Counted from the first letter of the stretch, positions 1 to 8,335 are shown. The stretch is 64,000 nucleotides of DNA from Chitinophaga sp. 180180018-3 (GCF_037893185.1 NZ_CP140772.1:8067987-8131986), one strand, 5' to 3'. Numbers and translations are program-made. Notes: generated from the letters alone by a model not told the origin.

Positions 1-179
1 ACGTTTGAGTTTAAATTTGCCGCAAAAATAGCTTTCAGAATCTATCCCGGCCACGGAAAAAAGGGAATTAATAATTCCTTAACACTGGATTAATATAAAA
101 GTAATATAGCGATTTTTCCTTTGTATTGAAAATAATACTCATAAAACAGGCTGCCTACAACCTGTACATACAAGCTGGA

Positions 180-1010
180 ATGTCAGATAAACGCCCATTA
201 GATATAGCCGTTATCTCAGATGTACATCTGGGTATATACGGTTGTCATGCTAAAGAACTGGTCCAATACCTAGATAGTATCAATCCCCGTATCCTTATAC
301 TGAATGGAGATATTATTGATATCTGGCAGTTCAGTAAACGTTATTTTCCAAAAGCGCATACTAAGGTAATCCGGAAGATCCTGAAGATGATCGGTAAGGG
401 TACAGAAGTATATTATCTCACGGGTAATCACGATGAGGCACTCCGCAAATACGCCGGTTTTGAGCTTAGCAATTTTACGATCGATAATAAGCTGATCCTC
501 GATGTTAACGGGAAGAAGCACTGGTTTTTTCACGGTGATGTTTACGATGTTACCATGAAAAATTCCAAATGGCTGGCTAAACTCGGTGGAAAAGGATACG
601 ATCTGCTGATTATCCTGAACCGGCTGGTGAATCATCTGCTGGAAAGTTTAGGCCGGGAAAAGATGTCGTTTTCCAAGAAAGTGAAGCAGGGTGTTAAATC
701 AGCAGTTAAGTTCATTTCCGATTTTGAACAAACAGTTGCTGAAATAGCCATAGATAAAGGGTTTGATGTAGTATGCTGTGGGCATATTCATCAGCCGCTG
801 ATCAAGGAAATGCAGGTAGGGGATAAATCTGTGACCTATCTGAATTCGGGCGACTGGGTAGAAAGCCTGACCGCTTTAGAGTATAATAACCAACAATGGT
901 CCCTATATCAACATCCCATTACGAAATCCCGTGTAGTATTGGCTGATGATGAGGATGATGCTGCTGCCGACTGGGATGCTACACGAATTATCACCTTCCC
1001 TGGCGCTTAA
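180..1010 (+). CDS. LpxH-like metallophosphoesterase (UDP-2,3-diacylglucosamine diphosphatase family)
   Basis: Calcineurin-type phosphoesterase of about 276 residues. The metal-binding motifs are seen in order: SDVHLG near the N-terminus, NGDIID, GNHDE, HGD and GHIHQP. This set fits the LpxH/COG2908 group, which removes UMP from UDP-2,3-diacylglucosamine during lipid A synthesis at the inner membrane face. A TTG start at 126 would add 18 residues (MKIILIKQ...), but the ATG at 180 starts directly before the conserved core (MSDKRPLDIAVISDVHLG) and is preferred. It stands alone and a 16-bp palindrome follows the stop. The exact substrate is inferred; related phosphoesterases in Bacteroidota are often only annotated by family. 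Confidence 0.8.
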   Translation: MSDKRPLDIAVISDVHLGIYGCHAKELVQYLDSINPRILILNGDIIDIWQFSKRYFPKAHTKVIRKILKMIGKGTEVYYLTGNHDEALRKYAGFELSNFTIDNKLILDVNGKKHWFFHGDVYDVTMKNSKWLAKLGGKGYDLLIILNRLVNHLLESLGREKMSFSKKVKQGVKSAVKFISDFEQTVAEIAIDKGFDVVCCGHIHQPLIKEMQVGDKSVTYLNSGDWVESLTALEYNNQQWSLYQHPITKSRVVLADDEDDAAADWDATRIITFPGA

Positions 1011-1035
1011 GCTGCTTAAACTGTAGTTGTCCGGT

Positions 1036-1051
1036 GGCTGGATATCCAGCC
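1036..1051. terminator. Perfect 16-bp palindrome after the phosphoesterase gene
   Basis: GGCTGGATATCCAGCC lies 26 bases after the stop of the phosphoesterase gene. It can fold as a short stem and may mark the 3' end of that transcript, but no T tract follows, so termination is only a suggestion. The rest of 1011-1237 is AT-rich and shows nothing else. Confidence 0.3.
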
Positions 1052-1237
1052 GCAGGATCAGGATTTAATTTTAGCTATGATGATATTACGCGGATATATC
1101 TCCCGTTAATGTCTTAAAAATATATTTAATATAATTTAAATATAATTATATTTAAATGTGATTTTCACAAAATCATAACAAGTGCTTAATATTAAATTAA
1201 AAGTAGACTTATAAGTTTGCCAGAGAAATAATTAAGT

Positions 1238-1681
1238 GTGACGGTAAAATCACATTTAGAACAGCAGAAAAACAGTTCGATGAAAGTATTGAAGTTGCAT
1301 CCTTTAATGACTATCTCCCTATTGCAAATGCAGATCCAGCGTTTGCTCTTTTGTAATGTGGCAGTATATGTCCGCAATTCATTAGCCAATACTTTTGATA
1401 CTTTGAAAGAGGCAGGTTTTGAGGAAGATGTGCTGATAGAATTCCCGATCGACGAGACGCTGAGTTTACGGGAGTTTGAAGAGGAGGTAGAAGAGCGGTT
1501 TAATTTTTCGCTGGAATTGTGCAATAAGGATAACAAGCCTTTTATGAACAAGAGCCAGCATCTGTTCCAGATAGCGCGGGTGGCTTCCGACAGGAAAGAC
1601 GACCGGAATTATCAGCTGGATATATCCCTTGATATGCTGACGAACAATCACCGTCAGCAGCCACCGCAGAATATGTGGTAA
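1238..1681 (+). CDS. Hypothetical protein, possibly frameshifted or decayed
   Basis: Open frame of 147 residues with no family I recognise. The C-terminal two thirds look like real protein, with an acidic stretch (FEEEVEERFNF) and a polar tail. The first 40 residues look poor, and over 1207-1353 the neighbouring frame reads a more protein-like stretch (KFAREIIKCDGKITF, then QFDESIEVASFNDYLPIA) that stops at 1354-1356, just where this frame becomes convincing. One indel near 1340-1356 would join the two, but the upstream half has no start codon after its stop at 1204. A serine-rich frame on the other strand is the usual shadow of an acidic gene. It could be a short intact gene or a remnant. 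Confidence 0.35.
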   Translation: MTVKSHLEQQKNSSMKVLKLHPLMTISLLQMQIQRLLFCNVAVYVRNSLANTFDTLKEAGFEEDVLIEFPIDETLSLREFEEEVEERFNFSLELCNKDNKPFMNKSQHLFQIARVASDRKDDRNYQLDISLDMLTNNHRQQPPQNMW

Positions 1682-1922
1682 TCTCCAATACCTTTCTCCA
1701 TTTTTTCTACTGTGATCCGCCTGTGTTATTTTAATATGCTGGTAATATTTACTTAATAATCTGGTAATATACAGCGGATAAATTTGCTTCGTTAACATCC
1801 ACCCATTCTGTATCGTGCATCCCTGATACCTGTTTGAAAACAGTATTCATTCCACTGCTCTGAAAAAGTGTAGTGGACAACTTTAGTATTTACAATCCAG
1901 ATATCATAAACTGTATTAACAT

Positions 1923-1944
1923 CGCCCGGGTTTTTACCCGGGCG
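1923..1944. terminator. GC-rich hairpin between convergent genes
   Basis: An 8-bp perfect stem (CGCCCGGG / CCCGGGCG) around the loop TTTTTA lies 20 bases after the stop of the YHS gene on the minus strand and downstream of the plus-strand hypothetical gene. The position and GC-rich stem fit a terminator shared by the convergent pair, although neither flank carries a long T run. Confidence 0.55.
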
Positions 1945-1963
1945 TTCTCAGTTATTGGTGGCC

Positions 1964-2251
1964 TTATTTACCAAGTTTGGCCATATATTTTTCAGGTGCT
2001 TTTTCAAATACACCTTTACAGGTCGTAGAACAGAAATGCACGGTATCGCCTTTATACACTGCCCATTCTTTATAGGTGGTATCATAAGGCATTTCACAAA
2101 CGGGATCCGGTAATTTACCATTTATTGCTGTCAGCTGATTTTTTGCCGGAGCTGGTGTCTGCATTGCAGTGCTGTCTGTAGCTGCAGGCTTTTGTTGTTG
2201 GGCACAGGCAAAAAGAAATATAGCGCTACAGGCGATGAATATATGTTTCAT
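1964..2251 (-). CDS. YHS domain lipoprotein
   Basis: Small exported protein of 95 residues. The N-terminus is a lipoprotein signal with a lipobox ending at Cys16 (AIFLFAC), followed by a Gln/Ala/Pro-rich linker. The C-terminal half is a YHS domain: DPVCEMPYD near residue 50, then the paired cysteines in FCSTTCKGVF. YHS domains are small, often metal-associated modules found beside copper or heavy-metal proteins; here no metal transporter is adjacent, so the ligand is unknown. The left arm of a 57-bp inverted repeat begins 33 bp upstream of its start, so its promoter lies in or beyond sequence changed by the IS insertion. Confidence 0.8.
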   Translation of the reverse strand: MKHIFIACSAIFLFACAQQQKPAATDSTAMQTPAPAKNQLTAINGKLPDPVCEMPYDTTYKEWAVYKGDTVHFCSTTCKGVFEKAPEKYMAKLGK

Positions 2252-2283
2252 GACAAAGTTTTTTGCGAAGATAGGGAAGGAAG

Positions 2284-2340
2284 AATTAAGAATATAGAAA
2301 GAAGAATTAAGAAACAGAGCGAAGACTTTAGCGGATAATA
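2284..2340. repeat. Left arm of a 57-bp perfect inverted repeat (hairpin split by the IS)
   Basis: This 57-base arm is the exact reverse complement of 3821-3877. It contains two copies of AGAATTAAGAA and the core GAGCGAAGACTTTAGCGGAT. Without the IS and one copy of its target duplication, the two arms would be separated by only 12 bases (2341-2352), giving a very long stem-loop between the M13 peptidase and the YHS gene. The same kind of sequence recurs at about 37646, 48000, 48580 and 56462. Confidence 0.85.
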
Positions 2341-2402
2341 TTGTATTGAGATTTGGAGTGAACCCAAAAGGTTAGACGTTTTTTAAAATTAAAGAGATTA
2401 AG

Positions 2403-3206
2403 TTAAATGGCCTGAGTTCGGTAATTTACAGGGCTCAGGCCATTTAATTTTAGTTTGATTCTATCGTTATTGTAGTAGCCAATATATTCTTCAATCTGCT
2501 GTTTTAAGACTGTAATAGAGTCAAATTTTTCAAGATAGAACAACTCTGTTTTTAGGACACTAAAGAAACTCTCCATAGCAGCATTGTCCAAACAATTACC
2601 TTTTCCAGACATGCTCTGCTCGATATTGCAGTCAATCAGCATCTTTTGATATTGTTTCATCTGGTATTGCCATCCCTGATCAGAGTGTAATATCAGTTTG
2701 CTATCGGTAGGCAGCCTGGGGAAGGCATTTTGAAGCATATCAATGATTGGCTGAAAGGTGGAGCGTTCCGATAGACTATAACTTACTATTTCCCCATTGT
2801 ACAGATCCATTATAGGAGAAAGATAGAGCTTTTGATCTCCTACCATAAACATGGTTACATCTGTAACCCATTTTTGGCAGGGCTTCTCTGCTTTAAAATC
2901 CCTCTTTAGCAGATTGGGCGCGATTCTGCCCTGCTGCCCTTTATAAGATCTGTATTTTTTTACCCTGACCAGGCTTTTCAAATTACAGGCCCTCATCATT
3001 TTCAGTACTGTCTTGTGATTAATTTCCCTGCCTGATCGCCTCAATGCTGCTGTTATGCGTCTGTAGCCATATCTACCTTTATGCTGATGGTAAAGCGCTG
3101 TTATTGCTCCTTTTAATATGGCATGTTTATCAGGTACTGACACTTGTTTGAGATAGTAATAATAAGTACTTCGAGCCATCCCTGCCACCTTCAGCAGTAA
3201 CTCCAA
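2403..3206 (-). CDS. IS3-family transposase OrfB (DDE catalytic domain)
   Basis: 267 residues counted from a TTG at 3206. It has the N-terminal HTH_21-like region (HKGRYGYRRITAALRR), then the DDE integrase core: first Asp in WVTDVTMF, second in HSDQGWQYQ, and Glu in DNAAMESFFSVLK. The frame stays open upstream of 3206 through the stretch AIRELRPHYSLELLLKVAGM, which is typical OrfB sequence. The real product is therefore probably an OrfAB fusion made by -1 frameshifting near 3266-3270 rather than a protein starting at the TTG. It cuts and joins the element ends. All catalytic residues are present, so the element looks active. Confidence 0.93.
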   Translation of the reverse strand: MELLLKVAGMARSTYYYYLKQVSVPDKHAILKGAITALYHQHKGRYGYRRITAALRRSGREINHKTVLKMMRACNLKSLVRVKKYRSYKGQQGRIAPNLLKRDFKAEKPCQKWVTDVTMFMVGDQKLYLSPIMDLYNGEIVSYSLSERSTFQPIIDMLQNAFPRLPTDSKLILHSDQGWQYQMKQYQKMLIDCNIEQSMSGKGNCLDNAAMESFFSVLKTELFYLEKFDSITVLKQQIEEYIGYYNNDRIKLKLNGLSPVNYRTQAI

Positions 3207-3220
3207 TGAATAATGCGGCC

Positions 3221-3775
3221 TTAATTCTCTGATGGCTCTTGCCGCTTGTTTTGATCCTGAGCGGCTTTTTCTTCCTGAATTAAGGCATCCAACTTTTTTA
3301 GGTAGGCATTCTCCGCCCGCAAATACAACAGCTCTGCCTCTAAAGCCGCTAGTTTGGCCTGTGTTGGATCTGTTACTGGTTTTTTACTCTTTTTCGATTT
3401 TTTTGTCATCGTCGAACTTTTTCGGCCTCTTGTCTCTTTTAACAACCCGGCAGCTCCCTCTCGTTCATACTTTTTAAGCCATCGACCAACTATATTATCC
3501 TGGGTAATACCAAAAATCATGGCTGTTTGCATTAAAGATAACCCCTTTTCAAACATATACTGGAGCACCTGGAATTTAAATGTTCCTGTATAATTACCTG
3601 GGCGCTGCTGTAATCCTGCTTGTCCATGAAGCTTATAAAGATTGACCCAACGGTGAATTGTGGTATCGGTGCCTCCGATCTTGCGGGCAGCTGAGCTAAA
3701 TGTGTCATGACCTGACAGTACGGACTTAACTGCTATTTGCTTTTGTGCTAAACTGTATTTGATTCGCTTATCCAT
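3221..3775 (-). CDS. IS3-family transposase OrfA (helix-turn-helix)
   Basis: 184 residues with two helix-turn-helix units: one near residues 8-50 (SLAQKQIAVKSVLSGHDTF onward) and one near 65-105 (FQVLQYMFEKGLSLMQTAMIF onward). A lysine-rich linker follows, then a C-terminal leucine-zipper-like segment (AKLAALEAELLYLRAENAYL) used for multimerisation. It recognises the terminal repeats. The stop at 3221 falls after the start of the OrfB frame, which lies at -1; this is the usual arrangement for IS150-type elements. Confidence 0.92.
   Translation of the reverse strand: MDKRIKYSLAQKQIAVKSVLSGHDTFSSAARKIGGTDTTIHRWVNLYKLHGQAGLQQRPGNYTGTFKFQVLQYMFEKGLSLMQTAMIFGITQDNIVGRWLKKYEREGAAGLLKETRGRKSSTMTKKSKKSKKPVTDPTQAKLAALEAELLYLRAENAYLKKLDALIQEEKAAQDQNKRQEPSEN
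3265..3270 (-). promoter_or_regulatory. Probable -1 programmed frameshift site between OrfA and OrfB
   Basis: On the coding strand the sequence reads GAA AAA GCC in the OrfA frame, giving a run of five A followed by G. A slip of one base backward here puts ribosomes into the OrfB frame, which then reads KSRSGSKQAARAIRELRPHY without a stop. A/G slippery runs are the known frameshift signal of IS3-family elements. The stimulating structure was not examined. Confidence 0.6.
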
Positions 3776-3820
3776 AAAAATGCCCCCATAAAGTGTCTAA
3801 CTTTTTGGGGGCACTTCAAT

Positions 3821-3877
3821 TATTATCCGCTAAAGTCTTCGCTCTGTTTCTTAATTCTTCTTTCTATATTCTTAATT
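3821..3877. repeat. Right arm of the 57-bp perfect inverted repeat
   Basis: Exact reverse complement of 2284-2340. Its first base is the last base of the target duplication, and its outer end reaches two bases into the TAA stop codon of the M13 peptidase (3876-3878), so the hairpin was originally the immediate 3' end of that gene. A role in termination or 3'-end protection of the peptidase mRNA is likely; the IS now separates the arms by 1.5 kb. Confidence 0.85.
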
Positions 3878-5966
3878 ACCAGATCACTACTCTCTTCGCT
3901 TCAGGCAGCGCCATTTTGCTTCCTGGAGCGCAGCCCCAGGCAGCCTGGAATTCAGCCAGGTGAGGCAGAGGGCCGAGGATGCGGAAGCGGGCCGGAGAGT
4001 GTTCGTTGGTTTGAATCTGGTTGCGGAGGGCAGCATCAGTAATGTTTTCGTGCCAAACCTGTGCCCATCCGAGGAAGAACCGTTGTTGCCAGGTATATCC
4101 GTCGATTGGTTTGGGTTCAGGTTTGCCCTGCAGGGATTTAGCCAGCGCGTGGTAGGCCAGGGTAAGGCCTCCCAGATCTGCTACGTTTTCACCGACAGTC
4201 AGTTTACCGTTGATGAAAAAGCCCGTTAATGGTTCCAGATGATTGAAGTAATCGATATAACGTTTGGTAAGCTGATCAAATTTTTCGCGGTCGGACTTAG
4301 TCCACCAGTTTTTCAGATTACCATCGGCGTCGAATTGAGAGCCCTGATCGTCGAAGCCATGGGTGAACTCATGACCGATTACGGCAATGATACCGCCATA
4401 GTTGATGGCATCATCAGCATCCTGGTTGTAGAATGGAGGCTGCAGGATACCGGCAGGGAATACTACTTCGTTGTTTAACGGGTTGTAGTAAGCATTTACG
4501 GTTTGTGGTGTCATACCCCACTCTGTCTTATCCACAGGTTTACCGATTTTGTCGATGTTTTCCTTGTGGGCATATAAAGCGGCAGAAATGAGGTTTTCGA
4601 TAAGGGTACCTTTATCGATATTGATGGTAGAATAATCTTTCCATTTATCCGGATAGCCGATCTTATAAGTGAAAGATGCCAGTTTTTTATGGGCCATCTG
4701 TTTGGTGGAATCGCCCATCCAGGTGAGCTTGTCGACTCTTTCTCCATAAACAGTCCGCACATTTTCGATCATTTCAGAAACTTTCTTCTTGCTGCTTTCC
4801 GGGAAGTATTTTTTAGCGAACAATTTACCCAGCGGCATGCCCAGGGTACCATCAGCAGAGCGGATGGCCCTTTCTGTACGTGCTTTCTGAGCTTTTCTGC
4901 CAGACATTACGGTGCCATAGAAATGAAAGTTTTCATCGTCTATTGCTTTTGGCAGGTAGCTGGCGAAGTGACTCAGCAGCTGCAGGCGGGTATATGTTTT
5001 CAGTATTTCAAGGGGAGTGGCTTTCAGCAGCGCATTGGCGCTGGTGAGGTACGCCTTGTTCTGAATAATGAGGGTATCGGTTTTGATATCCTGTTTAGCA
5101 GAGAAGCCTTCCCAGTCAAAGTCAGGCGCCAGCTTTTTCAACTCAGAGAACGCAGACCGGTTGTAGGTTTTCACCGGGTCGCGGAGTGCATCTTTAGGAA
5201 GTTGCACCTTTGCCAGTTTCGTTTCAAATTCCAGGATGGTTTTACCAGGATGTTCGTCTTTCAAGCCAGCCAGCTGGAACATTTTATCTACGTGTGTTAC
5301 GAACTCATCGCGAACATTCTTAGTAGCCGGATCCTGTCTTTCGTAGTAGGTTTTATCGCCCATACTCAGCCCGTCCTGGCCCTGATACAGCACATTTACT
5401 TTGCTGTTCCTGGCATCTGCCTCTGCATAGAAACCAGTGAAGGTGGAGATGCCCAGTTTCTGTAATTCGCCGCAGACACTGGACCAGTCGTTCAGATTGG
5501 CAGCTGCATTGATCTTATCCAGATAGGGTTGCAGTGGGGTAATACCGCGTTTTTCGATAGTAGCGCTGTCCAGGAAAGACCTGTAATAATCAGCAATTTG
5601 TTGTTCTTCAGTACCTTTTTTCAGATCAGTTTTTGCCGTGATTTCTGCAATAATGCTTTTCAGACGTACTTCCTTGTTTTCTTTATCAAGGACATTGAAT
5701 GCGCCCCAGCGGCTTTCGGTTGATGGGATTGGGTGTTGTTTTTTCCAGTTGCCGTTGGCAAAGTTGTCGAAGTCGTCGCAGGCTTTGAAAGTGGTGTCCA
5801 GATCGGCCATGTTAAAGGCGGGAACCTTTATGGCGTTTTCTGCAGTCTGGCTGGCATTGCCGGTACTGTCTGCGTCGCCCTTTTTGGAGGAACTACCGGA
5901 GTTGCAGGCTGCCAATGTAACCATAGCCGCCAGCAACGGTAGTTTTACCGAATTGGTTTTGCTCAT
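3876..5966 (-). CDS. M13-family zinc metallopeptidase, lipoprotein (neprilysin/PepO-like)
   Basis: 696 residues, normal for the family. A lipoprotein signal ends at Cys21 (AAMVTLAAC), so the enzyme is expected in the periplasm or on the outer membrane. The N-terminal domain starts with DTTFKACDDFDNFANGNW. The zinc site is HEFTH at 532-536 with the third ligand Glu593 in ENVADLGG, and NAYYNP supplies the substrate-binding Asn-Ala-Tyr motif. It degrades oligopeptides. Unusually, the C-terminus reads KRVVIW; many family members end in CxxW, so that Cys is absent. A hairpin arm overlaps its stop codon. Confidence 0.93.
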   Translation of the reverse strand: MSKTNSVKLPLLAAMVTLAACNSGSSSKKGDADSTGNASQTAENAIKVPAFNMADLDTTFKACDDFDNFANGNWKKQHPIPSTESRWGAFNVLDKENKEVRLKSIIAEITAKTDLKKGTEEQQIADYYRSFLDSATIEKRGITPLQPYLDKINAAANLNDWSSVCGELQKLGISTFTGFYAEADARNSKVNVLYQGQDGLSMGDKTYYERQDPATKNVRDEFVTHVDKMFQLAGLKDEHPGKTILEFETKLAKVQLPKDALRDPVKTYNRSAFSELKKLAPDFDWEGFSAKQDIKTDTLIIQNKAYLTSANALLKATPLEILKTYTRLQLLSHFASYLPKAIDDENFHFYGTVMSGRKAQKARTERAIRSADGTLGMPLGKLFAKKYFPESSKKKVSEMIENVRTVYGERVDKLTWMGDSTKQMAHKKLASFTYKIGYPDKWKDYSTINIDKGTLIENLISAALYAHKENIDKIGKPVDKTEWGMTPQTVNAYYNPLNNEVVFPAGILQPPFYNQDADDAINYGGIIAVIGHEFTHGFDDQGSQFDADGNLKNWWTKSDREKFDQLTKRYIDYFNHLEPLTGFFINGKLTVGENVADLGGLTLAYHALAKSLQGKPEPKPIDGYTWQQRFFLGWAQVWHENITDAALRNQIQTNEHSPARFRILGPLPHLAEFQAAWGCAPGSKMALPEAKRVVIW

Positions 5967-6121
5967 ATATAAAACAGGTTTAGTATTTAAAGGTATGGAA
6001 AACGGGGCATCCTGCAGAAGGTGATTTTTATAAACGGTAATCTTTCCCCTACCGGTTAACGATCATTTCTTATAAATCTCTGAATAATTAGGTAGGTTTG
6101 TGTTAGCAAATTGAGATATTG

Positions 6122-6622
6122 ATGACATTTGGGTTTAAATTGTACAGGATCACTACAGCCTTGTCGCTGGTTATTTCCGGGCTATTTACTTTTTCGCTTT
6201 TATCAAGCATACCTATGGTAGGGTTTAACTTTTTTTCGTTGTTATTTCTGGTGACTATCGGGGCATGTTTTGTCCATAGTATTCTATCGATATATTTTCA
6301 ACGACACCTGATGATGCCGGAAATTCCGATGAAGAATAATTTCCCGAAGCGATTGAAGAGGGCCGGTATAGTTGGGCTGGTAGGTGTATTTCTGCTGGTT
6401 TTTGCCGGAATACTAATGTTATTGGTATCCAGGGAGCAAATGACCGAGATCGTTGCCATGCAGCCACCAGAGCAACGGGAACGCGTAAGTTATGATATGG
6501 TGAAAACATTAGGTACTGTACTGTTCCTGACAGGAGTTTTATTTACAATCAACATAGACCTGTCGTTCCGTTTTCTGAAAGAGTGGCGGCAGCAGAACGG
6601 CGATGGGCATAACGTGGATTAA
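6122..6622 (+). CDS. Small membrane protein of unknown function
   Basis: 166 residues starting at ATG 6122 (a TTG lies directly in front). Four hydrophobic segments are visible: about residues 12-32, 38-58, 83-104 and 134-152, with a positively charged region (MKNNFPKRLKRAG) before the third. No catalytic motif is seen. The stop codon is directly followed by the ATG of the truncated haemoglobin, so the two are almost certainly co-transcribed and probably translationally coupled. That suggests a link to oxygen or nitric oxide handling, but this is only context. Confidence 0.8.
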   Translation: MTFGFKLYRITTALSLVISGLFTFSLLSSIPMVGFNFFSLLFLVTIGACFVHSILSIYFQRHLMMPEIPMKNNFPKRLKRAGIVGLVGVFLLVFAGILMLLVSREQMTEIVAMQPPEQRERVSYDMVKTLGTVLFLTGVLFTINIDLSFRFLKEWRQQNGDGHNVD

Positions 6623-7066
6623 ATGCAGGTTATGGAAAAGCATGACATTACAAGCAGGGAAGATATAGAAACGCTGGTGAATAGTTTTTATGACCAGGTA
6701 AAAGTGGATGATGTGATCGGGTTTATCTTCAACGATATAGCGAAGGTAGACTGGAGCAAGCATCTGCCGGTGATGTATAATTTCTGGGAAGGTCTGTTGC
6801 TGGACACCGGTAGTTACAATGGGCATGTAATGGCGCCACATTTCAGGGTCAATAAACTTATCCCTTTGGAAGCTGCGCATTTCAACCGTTGGTTGCAGCT
6901 ATTTGAGGCCACCGTGAACAGTTTGTTCAGCGGAGAAAAAGCAACACTGGCAATTACCCGGGCGCGGTCGATCAGGCAGATAATGGCATTTAAAATGGAC
7001 CAGGTCAACCGTCGGGATGATGGGGAGAAAAAGATTCCGCTCGTTAACCCGGGCAATAACCATTAA
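6623..7066 (+). CDS. Group III truncated haemoglobin
   Basis: 147 residues with the pattern of group III (Ctb-like) globins: DIETLVNSFYDQVKVDDVIG at the N-terminus, the aromatic KHLPVMYNFWEGLLL segment, NGHVMAPHFRV with the expected proximal haem ligand His73, and HFNRWLQLF. Group III globins bind O2 or NO with high affinity in the cytoplasm. The start follows the upstream stop with no gap; an internal ATG three codons later is possible. rarA begins 13 bases after the stop, so the three genes probably form one transcript. Confidence 0.88.
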   Translation: MQVMEKHDITSREDIETLVNSFYDQVKVDDVIGFIFNDIAKVDWSKHLPVMYNFWEGLLLDTGSYNGHVMAPHFRVNKLIPLEAAHFNRWLQLFEATVNSLFSGEKATLAITRARSIRQIMAFKMDQVNRRDDGEKKIPLVNPGNNH

Positions 7067-7078
7067 ACACAGCTGAGT

Positions 7079-8335
7079 ATGCAACCATTAGCGGAGCGGT
7101 TAAGGCCGGTGAACCTGGACGAACTTGTTGGCCAGGAGCATCTTACCGGTAAGGAAAGTATTCTGAGAAAGGCAATAGAAACAGGAAAGATTCCCTCTAT
7201 GATCCTGTGGGGCCCGCCAGGCGTAGGTAAAACCACCATTGCTAATATTATTGCACATACATTACAGGTTCCTTTCTATACGCTCAGTGCAATTTCTGCA
7301 GGAGTAAAGGAGGTCAGGGAAGTGATAGAAATGGCTAAAAGACAGCGGCATGCTGTATTGTTCATTGATGAGATCCACCGGTTCAACAAATCCCAGCAGG
7401 ATGCGTTGCTCGGCGCTGTAGAGAAGGGGATTATTACCCTTATTGGTGCCACTACGGAGAATCCTTCTTTTGAGGTGAATGCAGCGGTGCTTTCCAGAAG
7501 CCAGGTATATGTACTGAAGCCGCTGGGCAACGAGCAGCTGATGCAGTTATTGCAGCAGGCAATGGAACGCGACGAATGGCTGCGGAGTAAAAACATCGTC
7601 CTGCAGGAAACCGAAGCCATGTTTAATATTTCAGGCGGTGATGCGCGTAAGTTGCTGAACCTGTTTGAACTGGTGGTGAGTACGTTGCAGGAAGATCCTG
7701 TGGTGATTACTGATCAGAAGGTAATGGATATTGCGCAACAGCGTGTAGCCATTTACGATAAAAGCGGCGAGCAACATTATGACATTATATCTGCCTTCAT
7801 TAAATCCATCAGGGGAAGTGACCCTAATGCAGCAGTATACTGGCTGGCAAGGATGATAGAAGGTGGTGAGGATGTGAAATTCATTGCCCGCAGGCTGGTT
7901 ATACTGGCTTCTGAGGATATCGGCAATGCTAACCCTAATGCGCTGTTACTGGCCACCAGCTGTTTTCAGGCGGTGAACCTGATCGGTTACCCCGAATCGA
8001 GGATCATTTTATCCCAGTGTGTAACTTACCTTGCCTCTTCAGCCAAGAGTAATGCAGCATATATGGCCATCAACAGTGCGCAGGGAATGGTGGCTAAAAC
8101 AGGTGATCTGCCTGTACCTATGCATATCAGGAACGCCCCTACGAAATTGATGAAGGAGATGGGATACAGCAAGGGATATGCTTATGCGCATGACTATGAA
8201 AATAATTTCGTGACGCAGGAATTCCTGCCGGATGCCATCCAGGGTACAAAGTTCTATGATCCCGGGAAAAACGCCAGGGAAGATGAATTGCGCCGGTACC
8301 TGAAGAACCTGTGGAAGGAAAAATACAACTACTGA
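7079..8335 (+). CDS. rarA: Replication-associated recombination protein A (RarA/MgsA AAA+ ATPase)
   Basis: 418 residues, full length. Walker A is GPPGVGKT at 45-52 and Walker B is LFIDEIH with Asp97-Glu98; sensor 1 lies in LIGATTENPSFEVN. The C-terminal tetramerisation part contains GSDPNAAVYWLARMIEGGED and ASEDIGNANP, both hallmarks of RarA. It acts at stalled replication forks and clamp or SSB-bound junctions. It follows the haemoglobin gene by 13 bases and ends exactly one base before the stop of the convergent pbpC. Confidence 0.96.
   Translation: MQPLAERLRPVNLDELVGQEHLTGKESILRKAIETGKIPSMILWGPPGVGKTTIANIIAHTLQVPFYTLSAISAGVKEVREVIEMAKRQRHAVLFIDEIHRFNKSQQDALLGAVEKGIITLIGATTENPSFEVNAAVLSRSQVYVLKPLGNEQLMQLLQQAMERDEWLRSKNIVLQETEAMFNISGGDARKLLNLFELVVSTLQEDPVVITDQKVMDIAQQRVAIYDKSGEQHYDIISAFIKSIRGSDPNAAVYWLARMIEGGEDVKFIARRLVILASEDIGNANPNALLLATSCFQAVNLIGYPESRIILSQCVTYLASSAKSNAAYMAINSAQGMVAKTGDLPVPMHIRNAPTKLMKEMGYSKGYAYAHDYENNFVTQEFLPDAIQGTKFYDPGKNAREDELRRYLKNLWKEKYNY

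Larger units (their letters stand above)
2354..3818 (-). mobile_element. Intact IS3-family (IS150-like) insertion sequence
   Basis: The element is 1465 bp with ends TGGAGTGAACCCAAAAGG and, on the opposite strand, TGAAGTGCCCCCAAAAAG. The terminal repeats match at about 19 of 23 positions through GTTAGAC. It is flanked by a 3-bp target duplication ATT (2351-2353 and 3819-3821). It holds overlapping orfA and orfB reading frames on the minus strand, with a likely -1 frameshift site. Clean ends, target duplication and uninterrupted frames suggest a recent insertion. It sits in the loop of a 57-bp perfect hairpin, which is not part of the element because the true ends and the duplication lie inside the arms. 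Confidence 0.92.

Noticed and set aside
1192..1551. Serine-rich 119-residue frame on the minus strand
   Set aside because: Its low-complexity Ser/Thr composition is the usual mirror of an acidic Glu-rich sense frame.
1868..1890. AGTGTAGTGGACAACTTTAG, similar in style to IS ends
   Set aside because: No partner end or transposase remnant was found near it.
2284..3877. 57-base inverted repeats as terminal repeats of the IS
   Set aside because: The element has its own IS3-type ends with TGGAGTG/TGAAGTG and an ATT target duplication inside the arms, so the arms belong to the target site.
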